From: DASZTV01 sp036268405
Lineage (GTDB): Bacteria > Actinomycetota > Actinomycetes > JAFAQI01
Direction of reading: 5' to 3'
NCBI GenBank assembly: GCA_036268405.1
Contig: DATAUF010000167.1
Location: forward strand, 1 to 17,875
DNA length: 17,875 nucleotides
The notes under the pieces were generated by a model. It was not told the DNA's origin and ran no database searches. It saw only the letters and a list, made by a program, of their open reading frames with translations. Made by a program: the position numbers and the translations under genes. This document shows positions 1 to 7,383 of the stretch, piece by piece. Each line of letters starts with the position of its first letter. Positions within the stretch are counted from its first letter, which is position 1.

Positions 1-1
1 C

Positions 2-1039
2 GTCCCCCTCTACTCCGTCGTGAGTGGGCGGCATCACCTGCACTTCACATATCCGCCGTTCGCGGCGTTGTTCGCCGCGGTGTTGAGTGCATTGCCGTTG
101 TGGCTGGCGAAGCTCGGGCTCTCGGTGCTCACGGCCGCGGCCCTGCTGATAGCCCTGAGGGTGTTCGTCCGGCGCGTCGAGCAGGAGTCAGGCCGGTTCG
201 CACTCCCCATGACTGCGCTGTCGTTCGGCGTGGCGATCTGGCTCGAGCCGGTACGCGCGACGTTCGCGTTCGGTCAGGTCAACGTGCTGCTGATGTGCCT
301 GGTCCTGCTCGACCTGTTGTCGGCCGACGCGCGGAAATGGGGCGGCATCGGGATCGGGCTGGCCGGCGCGATCAAGCTCACCCCGCTGGCGTTCGTTCCG
401 TACCTGTTCCTGACCGGCCGGGTCCGGCAAGGCCTGACCGCGATCGCAACGTTCGTGATCTGCGGACTGATCGGTGCCGCGGTCGATCCGAGCGCGTCGA
501 AGGTCTACTGGTGGCACCATCGCTTCCTCTCGGCGCACCGGATCGGGCGGGTCGAGAACGCGAGCAACCAGTCGATCCGCGGCATCCTCGCGCGGCTCCT
601 ACGGACCCAGGACGTCCCAAGTTGGTGGTTGGCCGTCGCGATCCTCATTTTCATCGCCGGCTTGTGGCTTGCGCGGCATGCTCACGGTGGCGGCCGCGAG
701 CCAGAGGCGATCGTCGTGGTGGCCGTCGCGATGCTCTGCGCGTCGCCGGTGAGCTGGTCGCATCACTGGGTGTGGTGTGCACCGATCGGCATCGTGTGCG
801 TCGACGTCGCGCGTCGGCATTCGAGCGGCCTGGTGATCGCGGGCTCGATCGCCGTGATGGCTCCGTTTGTCTTAGGCCTCGTGTTCTGGCCACCGCACAC
901 CGCGCATCTCGAACTGCACGACTCGGTGTTTCAGCAGATCCTCTCGGCGACCTACGTGCTAGCAGGCTTACTCGCGTGTGCGCTCATCGCATACGACCTG
1001 TGGCGGCGGTCAGAGCAGCTGGAAGGCCTGCACACCTGA
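2..1039 (+). CDS. GT87/DUF2029-type mannosyltransferase-like membrane protein (5' truncated)
   Basis: The frame is open through the left edge (reading VPLYSV before the first GTG at 20), so the N-terminus lies outside the window and the GTG at 20 is unlikely to be the true start. The visible part carries the sequence HFTYPPFAALFAAVL, typical of the GT87 (DUF2029) alpha-1,2-mannosyltransferase-like family, a short loop with AIKLTPLAFVPYLF, and at least six hydrophobic segments ending in a short basic cytosolic tail. Family members use polyprenyl-phosphate sugars on the outer face of the actinobacterial membrane to build lipoglycans or arabinogalactan decorations. The N-terminal loop with the expected catalytic acidic residues is not visible. 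Its last 30 bp overlap the end of the convergent beta-propeller gene. Family assignment is fairly secure; substrate is unknown. Confidence 0.8.
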   Translation, partial: VPLYSVVSGRHHLHFTYPPFAALFAAVLSALPLWLAKLGLSVLTAAALLIALRVFVRRVEQESGRFALPMTALSFGVAIWLEPVRATFAFGQVNVLLMCLVLLDLLSADARKWGGIGIGLAGAIKLTPLAFVPYLFLTGRVRQGLTAIATFVICGLIGAAVDPSASKVYWWHHRFLSAHRIGRVENASNQSIRGILARLLRTQDVPSWWLAVAILIFIAGLWLARHAHGGGREPEAIVVVAVAMLCASPVSWSHHWVWCAPIGIVCVDVARRHSSGLVIAGSIAVMAPFVLGLVFWPPHTAHLELHDSVFQQILSATYVLAGLLACALIAYDLWRRSEQLEGLHT

Positions 1040-2722
1040 CAGCGGGGACAGCGGTGACTGACCGACGGTGCGCTCGATGCTCGGCGGGATCGCCAGGTTG
1101 AGTGCCTTGTACTCGAGGTCGGTCTCGTTGGTGCCGGTGCCGACGTAGATCGATGAGCCGCTGACGACTGCCGTCGACGACGGTGGTCCGAGAATCGGTC
1201 CGACCCACAGCGGCAAGCCGGTCTTGAGATCGACCGCGATGACCGAGCTCGCGACGGTGAGCGGCAACAGCGCGATGTCGTTGACCACCGAGGCCGAGCC
1301 GTACGTCGGCACGACGAGCCGGTCGCTCCAGAGCACCTTGCCGGTGGTGGCGTCGAAGCTATGGATGTCCTCGAGCGAGCCGAGCAGGTTGCCGCCCATC
1401 TTGGGCGTCGGGATCGGGATCGCCGTGCCGCCGACGATCTGTGTCGCCCGCCCGCGGGCGTCCGAGGCGACGGCGAGCGAGCCGATGAAGCCGCCCACAG
1501 CGAAGCCCTCGGACAGGTTGCCGGGGGACCCGTCTTCGGTCTGCCACAGCTGCCGTCCGGTTCGAGCCGTCCGGGCGTAATAGATGGAGCCCTTGGAGCC
1601 GTCGCCGGCGACGACCTGGCCGCGGGCATTGCGGTAGATGTTCACTGAGGAGCCGAAGTCGTCGTCGAGGCCGGCTTGGTAGAGGTCGGCCTTGGTCGAC
1701 CCGTGGTGGTCGGCCGGCGCATAGCGCCAGAGGAACTTGCCCGTGGCCGCGTCGACCGCCATCAGCGACTCGGAGAAATGCTGGTGGTGGGCTTTCGCGA
1801 CTGACGGGTGATCGCAGTTGCCGACGCCGTAGACCATCACGCCCGAGGCGCTGTCGACTGCCGGCGATGACCACACGTCGCCACAGCCCTGACCCTGTCC
1901 CGAACCCTCGGTCAGACCCTTTTCGCCGTAGTAGGTGCGGTTGGTCTCGGCATCGCTCTTCCAGAGCGGTTTGAACGACCAATGTCCATCGCCGGACGAA
2001 AGCAGACGGAGGGCGACGACGCCGGTGCGGCCGACCCCGTCGTTGTTGTGGACGTCGAGGCCGACGAAGATGCGCTGTTGCGGCTGGCCGTCGACCATGA
2101 CGTTGGACACCGCGGGCGAGGACTCGATCTCGACAGTCGGTGAGTTAGGGGAGGTCTGCTGCTTCTTGCGCAGCTTCGGCTTGCGCGGATCGAGGTCGAT
2201 CGACGCAAGCAGCTTGCCGGTCTTCGCATCCAGTGCCCACACCGATGAGCTGCCACCGAAGATCACGGCCTGTTCGGAGCGGTGGGTGTCACCGATCGGG
2301 ACCGGGACCACTGCTGCGCTGGACACGATCTGGCCGAACGCGACCGGGTTGGTGACGTTGATGTCGAAGACCCACTGCTTCTGGCCGGTCTTCGCGTTGA
2401 GGGAGAAGAACTTCCCGTCCCACGTGCCGACATAAACGCTGTTGCCGACGATTGCGGGGGACGCCGTGACCGAGTCATCGGTGTGGAAGAACCACTTCGG
2501 GACCATGGTCGCGATGTTCTTCGACGAGATCGGCGAGCAGCCGGCCGGAACCGCGAAGCTGTGGTCGGAGTCGTAGCCGTACTGCCGCCAGTCGGTGCTC
2601 GCGCACCCCGCTGCCGGGTGGAACGAGGCGCCGTGAGCGCCCGGCACCGCGCCTGACGCCGCGATCGAACCCGCTGCGGTCAGCGCGACCGTCGCCCCCC
2701 ACAACGCAACGCTGCGTCTCAT
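1010..2722 (-). CDS. Secreted PQQ-type beta-propeller protein
   Basis: This encodes a 570-residue exported protein. A signal peptide covers about residues 1-31 (MRRS, a hydrophobic stretch, then PGAHG-AS). The rest is a beta-propeller with repeated PQQ-type blades: LNAKTGQKQWVF (~109), ALDAKTGKLLA (~163), AVDAATGKFLWRY (~322), YARTARTGRQLWQ (~382), FDATTGKVLWSD (~456) and AVDLKTGLPLWVG (~496). The opening WRQYGYDSDHS resembles the start of polyvinyl-alcohol-dehydrogenase-like quinoproteins, but there is no CxxCH haem site, so a cytochrome-fused enzyme is excluded. It could be a quinoprotein dehydrogenase or a non-catalytic BamB-like scaffold. The ATG at 2722 is chosen because GGAGAGG lies about 7 nt upstream; a TTG at 2737 is in frame but overlaps that ribosome binding site. 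The gene is monocistronic as far as visible, divergent from the methyltransferase. Confidence 0.82.
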   Translation of the reverse strand: MRRSVALWGATVALTAAGSIAASGAVPGAHGASFHPAAGCASTDWRQYGYDSDHSFAVPAGCSPISSKNIATMVPKWFFHTDDSVTASPAIVGNSVYVGTWDGKFFSLNAKTGQKQWVFDINVTNPVAFGQIVSSAAVVPVPIGDTHRSEQAVIFGGSSSVWALDAKTGKLLASIDLDPRKPKLRKKQQTSPNSPTVEIESSPAVSNVMVDGQPQQRIFVGLDVHNNDGVGRTGVVALRLLSSGDGHWSFKPLWKSDAETNRTYYGEKGLTEGSGQGQGCGDVWSSPAVDSASGVMVYGVGNCDHPSVAKAHHQHFSESLMAVDAATGKFLWRYAPADHHGSTKADLYQAGLDDDFGSSVNIYRNARGQVVAGDGSKGSIYYARTARTGRQLWQTEDGSPGNLSEGFAVGGFIGSLAVASDARGRATQIVGGTAIPIPTPKMGGNLLGSLEDIHSFDATTGKVLWSDRLVVPTYGSASVVNDIALLPLTVASSVIAVDLKTGLPLWVGPILGPPSSTAVVSGSSIYVGTGTNETDLEYKALNLAIPPSIERTVGQSPLSPLSGVQAFQLL

Positions 2723-2822
2723 CCGTCGCCTCTCCAAGATCCCGCCCCCGGGTGCACTTCGACGCCTGACCCTCCCTCACCTACCAACGACGCGAGGCTC
2801 TGCGGCGATACTCGGGTATGCG

Positions 2823-3884
2823 GTGATCAAGTACCTCGGCTCGAAGCGCACCCTGGTGCCGGTGCTCGGCGCGATCGCGTCAGCGGTCGGCGCCGTCACC
2901 GCGCTCGACCTGTTCACCGGAACGACGCGCGTGGCGCAGGAGCTCAAGCGTCGCGGGATGCACGTGACCGCGGTCGACGTCGCTACGTATGCCGAGGTGC
3001 TGGCGCGGTGCTTCATCGCGTCCGACGCCGCCGAGGTCGATCCGGACGAGCTCGCCACCGCGCTGGCCCGCCTCGCCGACGTGCCTGGGCGGCGCGGTTA
3101 CGTCACAAGGACGTTCTGTGAGGAGGCGCGCTATTTCCAGCCCAAGAACGGGCAGCGAATCGACGCGATCCGCGACGCCCTCGACGAGTGGTACGCCGGC
3201 ACGCCGCTGTTCCCGATCCTGCTGACCTCGCTGATGCTCGCGGCGGATCGGGTCGACTCGACCACCGGCGTGCAGATGGCCTACCTCAAGGAGTGGGCGC
3301 CTCGGTCCCACAACGACCTCGAGCTGCGGTTGCCGGAGCTGATCCGTGGGCCGGGCTCGGCGGTGCGCGGCGACGCCACGGCGTTGGTCGGTGCGCTGCC
3401 TCGGGTCGACCTCGCCTACGTCGACCCGCCGTACAACCAGCATCGCTACTTCACGAACTACCACGTGTGGGAGACCCTCGTCCGGTGGGATGCACCCGAG
3501 CACTACGGAGTTGCCTGCAAGCGTCTCGACAGTCGTGATGTGGCAACCAAGAGCGCCTTCAACCGCCGCCGTGAGATGCCGGACGCCCTGCGCGATGTGC
3601 TGACCCGGTTGTCAGCGGATGTCGTCGTCGTCTCGCACAACAACGAGGCGTGGGTCTCTCCCGGGGAGATCGCGGACTGGCTGCGGGCGGCGGGCCACGA
3701 GCAGATTGCGACGCTGGATTTCGACCGGAAGCGCTACGTCGGCGCGCAGATCGGGATCCACGACCCGCAGGGGCGCAAGGTCGGCGCGGTGTCGCACCTG
3801 CGCAACATCGAGCACGTCCTGGTCGCCGGGCCGATCGACCGCGTCGAGGCAGCGGTGGAAGCCGCTACGTCCTCCACCCGTTGA
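2823..3884 (+). CDS. D12-class adenine-N6 DNA methyltransferase (orphan)
   Basis: This 353-residue protein has the layout of Dam/D12-class (alpha) N6-adenine methyltransferases. MIKYLGSKRTLVPVL at the N-terminus is the family's opening motif, DLFTGTTRVA (~29-38) is the SAM-binding motif I, and YVDPPYNQHRYF (~199-210) contains the catalytic DPPY motif IV. The region between them would include the target-recognition part. The only reasonable start is the GTG at 2823, since MIKYLGSKR must be at the N-terminus. No Shine-Dalgarno precedes it; a GATACT at 2807-2812 could be a -10 element giving a leaderless or near-leaderless transcript. No restriction endonuclease or specificity subunit is adjacent, so it is either an orphan epigenetic methylase or a remnant of a restriction-modification pair. 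Recognition sequence is not predictable from here. Confidence 0.88.
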   Translation: MIKYLGSKRTLVPVLGAIASAVGAVTALDLFTGTTRVAQELKRRGMHVTAVDVATYAEVLARCFIASDAAEVDPDELATALARLADVPGRRGYVTRTFCEEARYFQPKNGQRIDAIRDALDEWYAGTPLFPILLTSLMLAADRVDSTTGVQMAYLKEWAPRSHNDLELRLPELIRGPGSAVRGDATALVGALPRVDLAYVDPPYNQHRYFTNYHVWETLVRWDAPEHYGVACKRLDSRDVATKSAFNRRREMPDALRDVLTRLSADVVVVSHNNEAWVSPGEIADWLRAAGHEQIATLDFDRKRYVGAQIGIHDPQGRKVGAVSHLRNIEHVLVAGPIDRVEAAVEAATSSTR

Positions 3885-3889
3885 TCGAT

Positions 3890-3904
3890 GGCGGCTATGC
3901 CGCC
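3890..3904. terminator. GC-rich hairpin between convergent genes
   Basis: GGCGGC-TAT-GCCGCC forms a perfect 6-bp stem with a 3-nt loop in the 22-bp gap between the methyltransferase stop (3882-3884) and the convergent glycosidase stop (3907-3909). On the + strand it is followed by a pyrimidine-rich run (TACTTCTTCTTCTTG) rather than a clean T tract. It may act as a terminator for the methyltransferase; the weak tail makes this uncertain. Confidence 0.35.
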
Positions 3905-3906
3905 GG

Positions 3907-5148
3907 CTACTTCTTCTTCTTGTGGTGGTGCTTCTTGACCTTCGGCGCCTTGTAGGAGATGCCCAGGCCCACCGGCAGCGCCCGCTCCTCGCCGTCGGCG
4001 GGGTAGGTGCGCAGCTTCAGCGTCGAGGTGCCCGGCATCTTGGCCAGCAGCTCGGTCGAGCCCGAGCCGTCGACGTCAAAGGCGCGGTCGACGCCGAGCT
4101 GAGCCATGAAACCCGACATCTGGTTCTCATCGAGGCCGTGGACGCTCGTGCCCGGGTGGTCCTCGACCTCGCCGATCACGAGGATCTTGCCGTCGTCCGC
4201 GATGCCGTAGGCGGTGCGTGCCGGTTGGTCGGTGTTCGCGCTGTCGCACGAGAGGTTGGTGCGGGTCTTGCCGAAGTGCTTCACGACCTCCGCGCCGACC
4301 CCGTACGCCTGCACGAATGGCCTCTTGGTCGTGGTCCTGACCTTTCCGGCGATGCCGGCCTTCGAGCCCGAGGACAGGCCGGACAGCCAGTGCGTGGCCG
4401 ACGTCCCCTGGGCCATCAGCTCGTAGCCACCTTGCGGGACGTGGGCGTTGCGTCCCGCGCTGCTTCCGAGCTTGTTGGCCACCACCGAGCGAGCGAGGGC
4501 CTGCCACCCAGCAGGGATGGCCTTGCCGCCCCACGCGGGGTTGTACGCCTGCAGCCCGCCGTTGCCTTCCACCTCGTTGATGCCCGTGACGCCGCGGGTC
4601 TGCTTGCCGTCGAACAGGGTCGCCGCGAGGTGGACCTTGCCGGTCTGTAGTGCACCGCTGGCGTCGAAGCCGAGGACACGCTGATGGCGGCTGGAGATCA
4701 CCATCGGGCTTCCCTTGACGATCAGCGGCTGGGTCGGAGCGCCGGTGGTGAAGTCGAAGTAGCCGGTGTTGACCGCAGCCACGAGGCTGGCGTGGTTGGC
4801 CGCGAGCTTGCTCAGCACGGTTCGCTGCGCGACCGCATGCATCAGCGGGTGGAAGGACACGCCAGGTTTGCCGACGACGATCCGCAGCACGTGCATCTTG
4901 ACGAGACCCCGCCCGTTCTGGTCGGTGCGGTTGCCCTCCGACAGCGTCACGCCCGGGGCGAGCTTGTGCGTGTGCCAGGTGGTGCCCGAGACGAGGGTCT
5001 CAGCTGCCGGGCAGGACCCGCCGCCCCAACGCCCGCCGGCGGCATGGGCTGTGACGGGCGCCAACGTCAGGCCGACCCCGAGTGCGGCGCAGGCGAGCAC
5101 CGCCGCCGCACGGGCTGGGCTCTTGAGATGAATGCGGTGGGCTTCCAC
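3907..5148 (-). CDS. Secreted phosphodiester glycosidase family (NAGPA-domain) protein
   Basis: The protein (413 residues from the GTG at 5148) has a signal peptide ending near VTAHA-AGG (~36) and a NAGPA/DUF2233 domain. Family marks are AAVNTGYFDF (~124-133), a PLIVKG segment, RTAYGIADDGKILVI (~311-325), and DVDGSGSTEL (~358-367), equivalent to the usual NLDGGGST loop. Homologues hydrolyse phosphodiester-linked sugars, such as wall teichoic acid GlcNAc caps or the uncovering of mannose-6-phosphate, so a role in cell-surface polymer turnover is likely. The C-terminus is a Lys/His tail (APKVKKHHHKKKK), possibly electrostatic anchoring to the anionic wall. A TTG at 5241 would add 31 residues, but these look non-coding (Cys/Trp rich) and the TTG sits in a hairpin; the GTG at 5148 lacks a clear ribosome binding site, so the start is uncertain. 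It follows tetR in the same direction, separated by hairpins. Confidence 0.82.
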   Translation of the reverse strand: MEAHRIHLKSPARAAAVLACAALGVGLTLAPVTAHAAGGRWGGGSCPAAETLVSGTTWHTHKLAPGVTLSEGNRTDQNGRGLVKMHVLRIVVGKPGVSFHPLMHAVAQRTVLSKLAANHASLVAAVNTGYFDFTTGAPTQPLIVKGSPMVISSRHQRVLGFDASGALQTGKVHLAATLFDGKQTRGVTGINEVEGNGGLQAYNPAWGGKAIPAGWQALARSVVANKLGSSAGRNAHVPQGGYELMAQGTSATHWLSGLSSGSKAGIAGKVRTTTKRPFVQAYGVGAEVVKHFGKTRTNLSCDSANTDQPARTAYGIADDGKILVIGEVEDHPGTSVHGLDENQMSGFMAQLGVDRAFDVDGSGSTELLAKMPGTSTLKLRTYPADGEERALPVGLGISYKAPKVKKHHHKKKK

Positions 5149-5233
5149 GACCGATCTATCGACGGCCGATGATCTTCGACACGGCCATTTCGGACATGAC
5201 CGCCAAGGTTCACCCAGTTGGCAGATGAACGAT

Positions 5234-5248
5234 TCCGGCAAATCCGGA
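5234..5248 (-). terminator. Second hairpin downstream of tetR
   Basis: TCCGG-CAAAT-CCGGA is a perfect 5-bp stem with a 5-nt loop. It lies 2 nt beyond the larger hairpin that overlaps the tetR stop codon. The pair could together terminate tetR transcription. It contains the alternative TTG start of the glycosidase gene, which argues against that start. Confidence 0.3.
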
Positions 5249-5250
5249 CG

Positions 5251-5269
5251 AGCCCGACTGGCTCGGGCT
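5251..5269 (-). terminator. Hairpin at the tetR stop codon
   Basis: AGCCCGA-CTGGC-TCGGGCT is a perfect 7-bp stem with a 5-nt loop that begins at the TAA stop of tetR (5269-5271) on the - strand. There is no T-rich run directly after it, as is common for intrinsic terminators in high-GC actinobacteria. It is the most likely end of the tetR transcript. Confidence 0.45.
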
Positions 5270-5898
5270 TACTTCGCCGCGTCGACCTTCAGGCCCGACA
5301 ACAGCGCAAGGATCAGATCGCCCACCTCGGCCCGCGCGGCGCCCGCATCCTCGGCTGCGGCGACGTAGAGGCAGGCCTCGCTCAGGGCGCCGATCAGCAT
5401 CAGCGCAAGCGGTCGTAGCGGCTGCCGCGTGATGACCCCGGCATGCATCGCCTTGCGCAGCGCGCCGCGCAACGCGACGGTGCTGAAGCGGGTCTCGATC
5501 TCGCGCGCGGTCTGCCAGCCGAGCACCACTCGTGCATCGATCAGGACGATCTGGCGGACCGCCGGATCCGCGTGGGCCTCCACCCACAGCCGGCAACCGG
5601 AGACGAGCGCCGCCCATGAGTCCGGCTGGATGAACTCCACCACGGCGGAGTCGGAGACCTCGCGCTGGACCTGCTCGAAGACGGCGCGGAAGAGGCTCTC
5701 CTTGTCCGCAAAGTGGTGATACAGCGCGCCTTTGGTGACCCCAGCGTGCTCGACGATGTCCTCGGTCGACGTGGCGGCGTACCCCTGTCGACCGAACAGC
5801 TCGCGCGCGGCCGCGACCAGGGCGACGCGGGTCTCGAGGCCCTGGGCGACGCGCTTGTCGCCGCGTTGGTTGCGGCGGGCCTTGACATCCATACTCAC
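5269..5898 (-). CDS. TetR/AcrR-family transcriptional regulator
   Basis: This 209-residue protein has a classic TetR N-terminal helix-turn-helix: ARELFGRQGYAATSTEDIV followed by EHAGVTKGALYHHFADKESL (about residues 32-70). The divergent C-terminal half is a helical ligand-binding and dimerisation domain (the SWAALVSGCRLWVEA region and the later LRPLALMLIGALSEACLY). Such proteins repress their own and neighbouring genes until a small molecule binds. Start choice is open: GTG at 5898 has GGAG 11 nt upstream, while ATG at 5892 has no ribosome binding site and could be read from a leaderless transcript. Inverted repeats overlap both starts. It is divergent from the DUF4242-OsmC-LysE operon, its most likely target. 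The inducer is unknown. Confidence 0.92.
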   Translation of the reverse strand: MSMDVKARRNQRGDKRVAQGLETRVALVAAARELFGRQGYAATSTEDIVEHAGVTKGALYHHFADKESLFRAVFEQVQREVSDSAVVEFIQPDSWAALVSGCRLWVEAHADPAVRQIVLIDARVVLGWQTAREIETRFSTVALRGALRKAMHAGVITRQPLRPLALMLIGALSEACLYVAAAEDAGAARAEVGDLILALLSGLKVDAAK

Positions 5899-5909
5899 AG
5901 TATGTGAGT
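5890..5909. promoter_or_regulatory. Overlapping inverted repeats over the tetR start (candidate TetR operator)
   Basis: Two perfect inverted repeats interlock here: CATACT-CAC-AGTATG (5890-5904) and ACTCACA-GTA-TGTGAGT (5893-5909). They cover both possible tetR start codons. A 17-bp, near-symmetrical element at the start of a divergent tetR gene is the usual size and place for a TetR operator, so autorepression is the simplest reading. The CATACT half on the - strand could also serve as a -10 element for a leaderless tetR message. Confidence 0.6.
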
Positions 5910-5914
5910 CTCCG

Positions 5915-5949
5915 TTCCGTCGGAATGTTTCCGTCGTACTAACGGTACG
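5915..5949. promoter_or_regulatory. Divergent promoter region with further inverted and direct repeats
   Basis: This stretch holds TTCC-GTC-GGAA (5915-5925), CGTAC-TAACG-GTACG (5935-5949) and a direct repeat TTCCGTCG (5915-5922 and 5929-5936). TACGCT at 5946-5951 is a plausible -10 for the + strand operon, which would put the second inverted repeat over the promoter core. I infer a second regulator site or part of an extended operator; no -35 is convincing. Confidence 0.4.
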
Positions 5950-5966
5950 CTAACACAGGAGGGGTC

Positions 5967-6239
5967 ATGCCCAAGTACGTCATCGAGCGGGATCTGCCGG
6001 GAGCCGGCAAGCTGTCGAGCGAGGAGCTTCGGTCGATCAGCCAGAAGTCCAACCAGGTGCTCTCGGACCTCGGACCGGAGATCCACTGGCTGCACAGCTA
6101 CGTCACGGACGACAAGCTCTACTGCGTCTACCACGCACCTGACAGCGACATCATCTTCGAGCACGCGCGCTGCGGTGGGTTCCCCGCCGACCGCGTGAGC
6201 CTGATCGCCACCGAGATCGACCCGTCCACCGGCGACTGA
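5967..6239 (+). CDS. DUF4242 (SCO4226-type nickel-binding) protein
   Basis: A 90-residue protein starting MPKYVIERDLPGAGKLS, with the family core GPEIHWLHSYVTDDKLYCVYHAPD (residues ~37-60) and RVSLIATEIDP at the end. This is the DUF4242 ferredoxin-like fold family, whose studied member SCO4226 of Streptomyces coelicolor binds nickel. The cytosolic role is not established. It has a strong ribosome binding site (AGGAGG at 5957-5962) close to the ATG and is first in an operon: the next start codon comes 2 nt after its stop. Divergent tetR and the inverted repeats between them suggest control by TetR. Metal binding is transferred from the family, not shown by this sequence. Confidence 0.88.
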   Translation: MPKYVIERDLPGAGKLSSEELRSISQKSNQVLSDLGPEIHWLHSYVTDDKLYCVYHAPDSDIIFEHARCGGFPADRVSLIATEIDPSTGD

Positions 6240-6241
6240 CC

Positions 6242-6742
6242 GTGGATGGCGCCCGGCTGCGTGAGGTGCAGCAGCCCCTGAAGGACTCCTACCGCGCGGA
6301 ACCGGCTTCCGCGATGGTCACCCTTCACGCGTCGGGCTCGCTCAGCGACGGCGAGGTGTCCTGCTCGGTCCAGACCGGGCGGGCCCTCGTCGACGCCGGG
6401 CTGCACCCGGCTACCGGAGGCGATGGGTCGTTGGCGTGCTCCGGCGACATGTTGCTGGAGGCGCTCGTGGCCTGCGCGGGCGTCACGCTGCGCGCCGTGG
6501 CCACCAGCCGCGGGATCGACGTCCAAGGGACCGTACGAGCCGAGGGGGACCTCGACTTTCGAGGGACGCTCGGCCTCGATCGCGAGGCGCCCGTCGGCTT
6601 CGGCGAGGTCAGGTTGCTGTTCGACCTGACGTCATCGGCGGACGACGAGGAGATCGAGGCGCTGATCGAGACGACGCGTCGGTACTGCGTCGTCTATCAA
6701 ACCCTGGCGCAGCCCCCGAAGCTCTCGGTCGAGCGCACCTGA
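6242..6742 (+). CDS. OsmC family protein (thiol-dependent peroxidase type)
   Basis: A 166-residue OsmC/Ohr-superfamily protein. The family signature is visible as LLEALVACAGVTLRAVA (Cys78) and RRYCVVYQTL (Cys149), the two cysteines that in OsmC/Ohr proteins reduce organic hydroperoxides through a disulphide cycle. A GTG start lies 2 nt after the DUF4242 stop, so translation is probably coupled. The first 25 residues are polar and variable. Known relatives detoxify peroxides with dihydrolipoamide or similar thiols; whether this copy acts on peroxides or another substrate is inferred. Likely under the same TetR control as its neighbours. Confidence 0.88.
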   Translation: MDGARLREVQQPLKDSYRAEPASAMVTLHASGSLSDGEVSCSVQTGRALVDAGLHPATGGDGSLACSGDMLLEALVACAGVTLRAVATSRGIDVQGTVRAEGDLDFRGTLGLDREAPVGFGEVRLLFDLTSSADDEEIEALIETTRRYCVVYQTLAQPPKLSVERT

Positions 6743-6765
6743 CCTGTCCAGGGATACTGGGAAAT

Positions 6766-7383
6766 GTGCTGGTAAGCGTTCTCGCGTTCATTGGTGCGGC
6801 CTCGCTGATCATCCTGCTTCCCGGGCCGGACACGCTCGTCGTGCTGCGAAGCCTGCTGCGGCAGGGACCGCACACCGCTCGGCGCACCGCGCTCGGAGTG
6901 CTCACCGGATTGACTGTCTGGGCGGTTGCCGCGGTGGTGGGCCTGTCGGCGTTGCTGCGGGCGAGCCGCGACGGGTACGACGCGCTGCGGATCGCAGGTG
7001 CCGTCTACCTGTGCGTCATAGGTGTCCAGGCCCTCCGGTCGCGAGGCGTGACCGCGGAGCTCGACTCATCGCCGGCAAGGCGCCGGATCCTCGGAACCGG
7101 CTTTGTCGGCGGCTTGACCACGGACCTGCTCAACCCGAAGGTCGGCGTGTTCTTCGTGACCTTCCTGCCCGCCTTCGTGCCGCGACATGAGCCGGTCGGA
7201 CTGGTGACCCTTCTGCTCGGCGCGATCTTCGTGGTCGAGACCGGCCTCTACTTCGTGGTGTTCCTGCGGTTCGCGGAACGCATCGTGGGGTGGCTACGCC
7301 GCCCGAGGCTGCGGAAGATGCTGGACCGCGGCACCGGTGCGGTGCTCATCGGCTTCGGGGTGAGGCTCGCGCTCGAGCCCTGA
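6766..7383 (+). CDS. LysE/RhtB-family exporter
   Basis: A 205-residue membrane protein of the LysE/RhtB translocator family: LVSVLAFIGAASLIILLPGPDT at the N-terminus with the PGPD motif, TALGVLTGLTVWAVAAVVG, the central NPKVGVFFVTFLPAFVP motif, and the ending LDRGTGAVLIGFGVRLALE. Six hydrophobic segments are expected. Family members export amino acids or related small molecules using the proton gradient. The GTG at 6766 puts LVSVLAF at the N-terminus as in the family; the frame stays open far upstream across osmC but that part is antisense-like noise. It follows osmC by 23 nt. The last 136 bp overlap, on the opposite strand, the end of the large secreted-protein gene. Confidence 0.9.
   Translation: MLVSVLAFIGAASLIILLPGPDTLVVLRSLLRQGPHTARRTALGVLTGLTVWAVAAVVGLSALLRASRDGYDALRIAGAVYLCVIGVQALRSRGVTAELDSSPARRRILGTGFVGGLTTDLLNPKVGVFFVTFLPAFVPRHEPVGLVTLLLGAIFVVETGLYFVVFLRFAERIVGWLRRPRLRKMLDRGTGAVLIGFGVRLALEP

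Noticed and set aside
1010..1039. 30-bp convergent overlap of the first two genes as a regulatory curiosity
   Set aside because: Short tail-to-tail overlaps are common in dense actinobacterial genomes.
1010..2722. Cytochrome-fused polyvinyl alcohol dehydrogenase
   Set aside because: There is no CxxCH haem-binding motif anywhere in the protein; only the propeller is present.
2723..2737. TTG start five codons upstream for the beta-propeller gene
   Set aside because: It overlaps the GGAGAGG that serves the ATG at 2722.
6436..6765. In-frame extension of lysE across osmC
   Set aside because: LysE-family proteins begin with the hydrophobic segment found directly after the GTG at 6766; the extension overlaps osmC and is Arg/Gly rich.
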